From: Saccharina japonica
Taxonomy: Eukaryota; Sar; Phaeophyceae; Laminariales; Laminariaceae
Direction: 5' to 3'
Assembly (NCBI GenBank): GCA_008828725.1
Contig: MEHQ01000481.1
Location: 730,876-794,875, forward strand
DNA: 64,000 nucleotides
Shown here: positions 63,550 through 64,000 of the stretch, piece after piece
Layout: each line of letters starts with the position of its first letter
Numbering within the stretch: the first letter of the stretch is position 1
Position numbers and translations under genes: made by a program
The notes under the pieces: generated by a model
Told to the model about the DNA's origin: nothing
What the model saw: only the letters and a program-made list of their open reading frames with translations
Databases searched by the model: none

Positions 63550-64000
63550 GTGATGATATTGTGACATTCCCTATGTCATGAGACTGTACCATCTACACGC
63601 CGTGCGTGGAGCCCAGATGGTGAAGTTGTTTACCACCGGTATTTGTGTTTAAAATACAATGGTAATGTTGTATGAAATGAAGTATTGTGTGCCAGGTTCC
63701 AGGTATACAATAGGAGTACCAAGTACAGGGTTTCGTGGACAAAACCTCGAAGTATCTCCTTTATACAGGGGAAAACCTTTGACTCTACTACCCGCAGATT
63801 ACCGCCGTGGCGCGTCGTACCTGTTTGCCTTTCGTGTGATCAAGCCAGTCTGTTGGACTGAGCACCAACGCCCGTCGAATCGCACACCGTCTCTCGACTT
63901 TCGGAAACTTCGTTTTTTTTTGTGTCATTGTTTTGGGGGGGATATAACGGCCCCTCGTCTTGCTCAATTGCTTCAAATATTGAACATTGACCGCGGTATT

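Overview
The window is nuclear DNA of an intron-rich eukaryote. It is dominated by the 5' 60% of one large plus-strand gene for the cytoplasmic dynein 1 heavy chain. I traced 56 coding exons (16221 to 63549, about 2,791 codons) by following similarity to animal DYNC1H1 exon by exon and requiring compatible splice phase at every junction. The gene leaves the window inside AAA3, so AAA4-AAA6, the stalk and the microtubule-binding domain lie to the right. Cytoplasmic dynein 1 together with introns of roughly 0.2-2.2 kb, moderate GC and many small repeats suggests a stramenopile, most likely a brown alga of the Ectocarpus type. That placement is inference; no rRNA or plastid marker is present to prove it.

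Layout: 1-6073 is repeat-rich DNA with no gene I can support; it holds an internally deleted foldback element at 996-1463 and a 32-base G run. 6074-12883 (minus strand) is a two-exon gene for an acidic, low-complexity protein of unknown function with a 5.6-kb intron. 12884-16220 is the head-to-head intergenic space between that gene and dynein. 16221-63549 is dynein. Its exons encode in order the N-terminal dimerisation/tail region (exons 1-22), the DHC_N2/linker region (exons 23-37), AAA1 with its Walker A and B motifs (exons 38-43), AAA2 (exons 44-51) and the first part of AAA3 (exons 52-56).

The dynein introns carry most of the unusual material: four GC-AG introns; a full-length 754-bp foldback element with about 265-bp inverted arms bounded by TTAA; three copies of an AGATCAT-rich inverted-repeat element; five copies of an element ending CTATTACGGGGG; a decayed 126-bp tandem duplication of part of exon 52; a long GGAGT pentamer array just behind a donor site; and several diverged tandem repeats. 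Short TA-flanked palindromes (TACCTGGTA, TACTCGTA, TACTGCTGTA, TACTGTA types) are scattered through non-coding DNA. Comparing the two foldback copies shows one of them as a discrete insertion with a repeated TATA, which makes an origin as transposon excision scars plausible.

I found no rRNA, convincing tRNA, CRISPR, operon or viral gene cluster.
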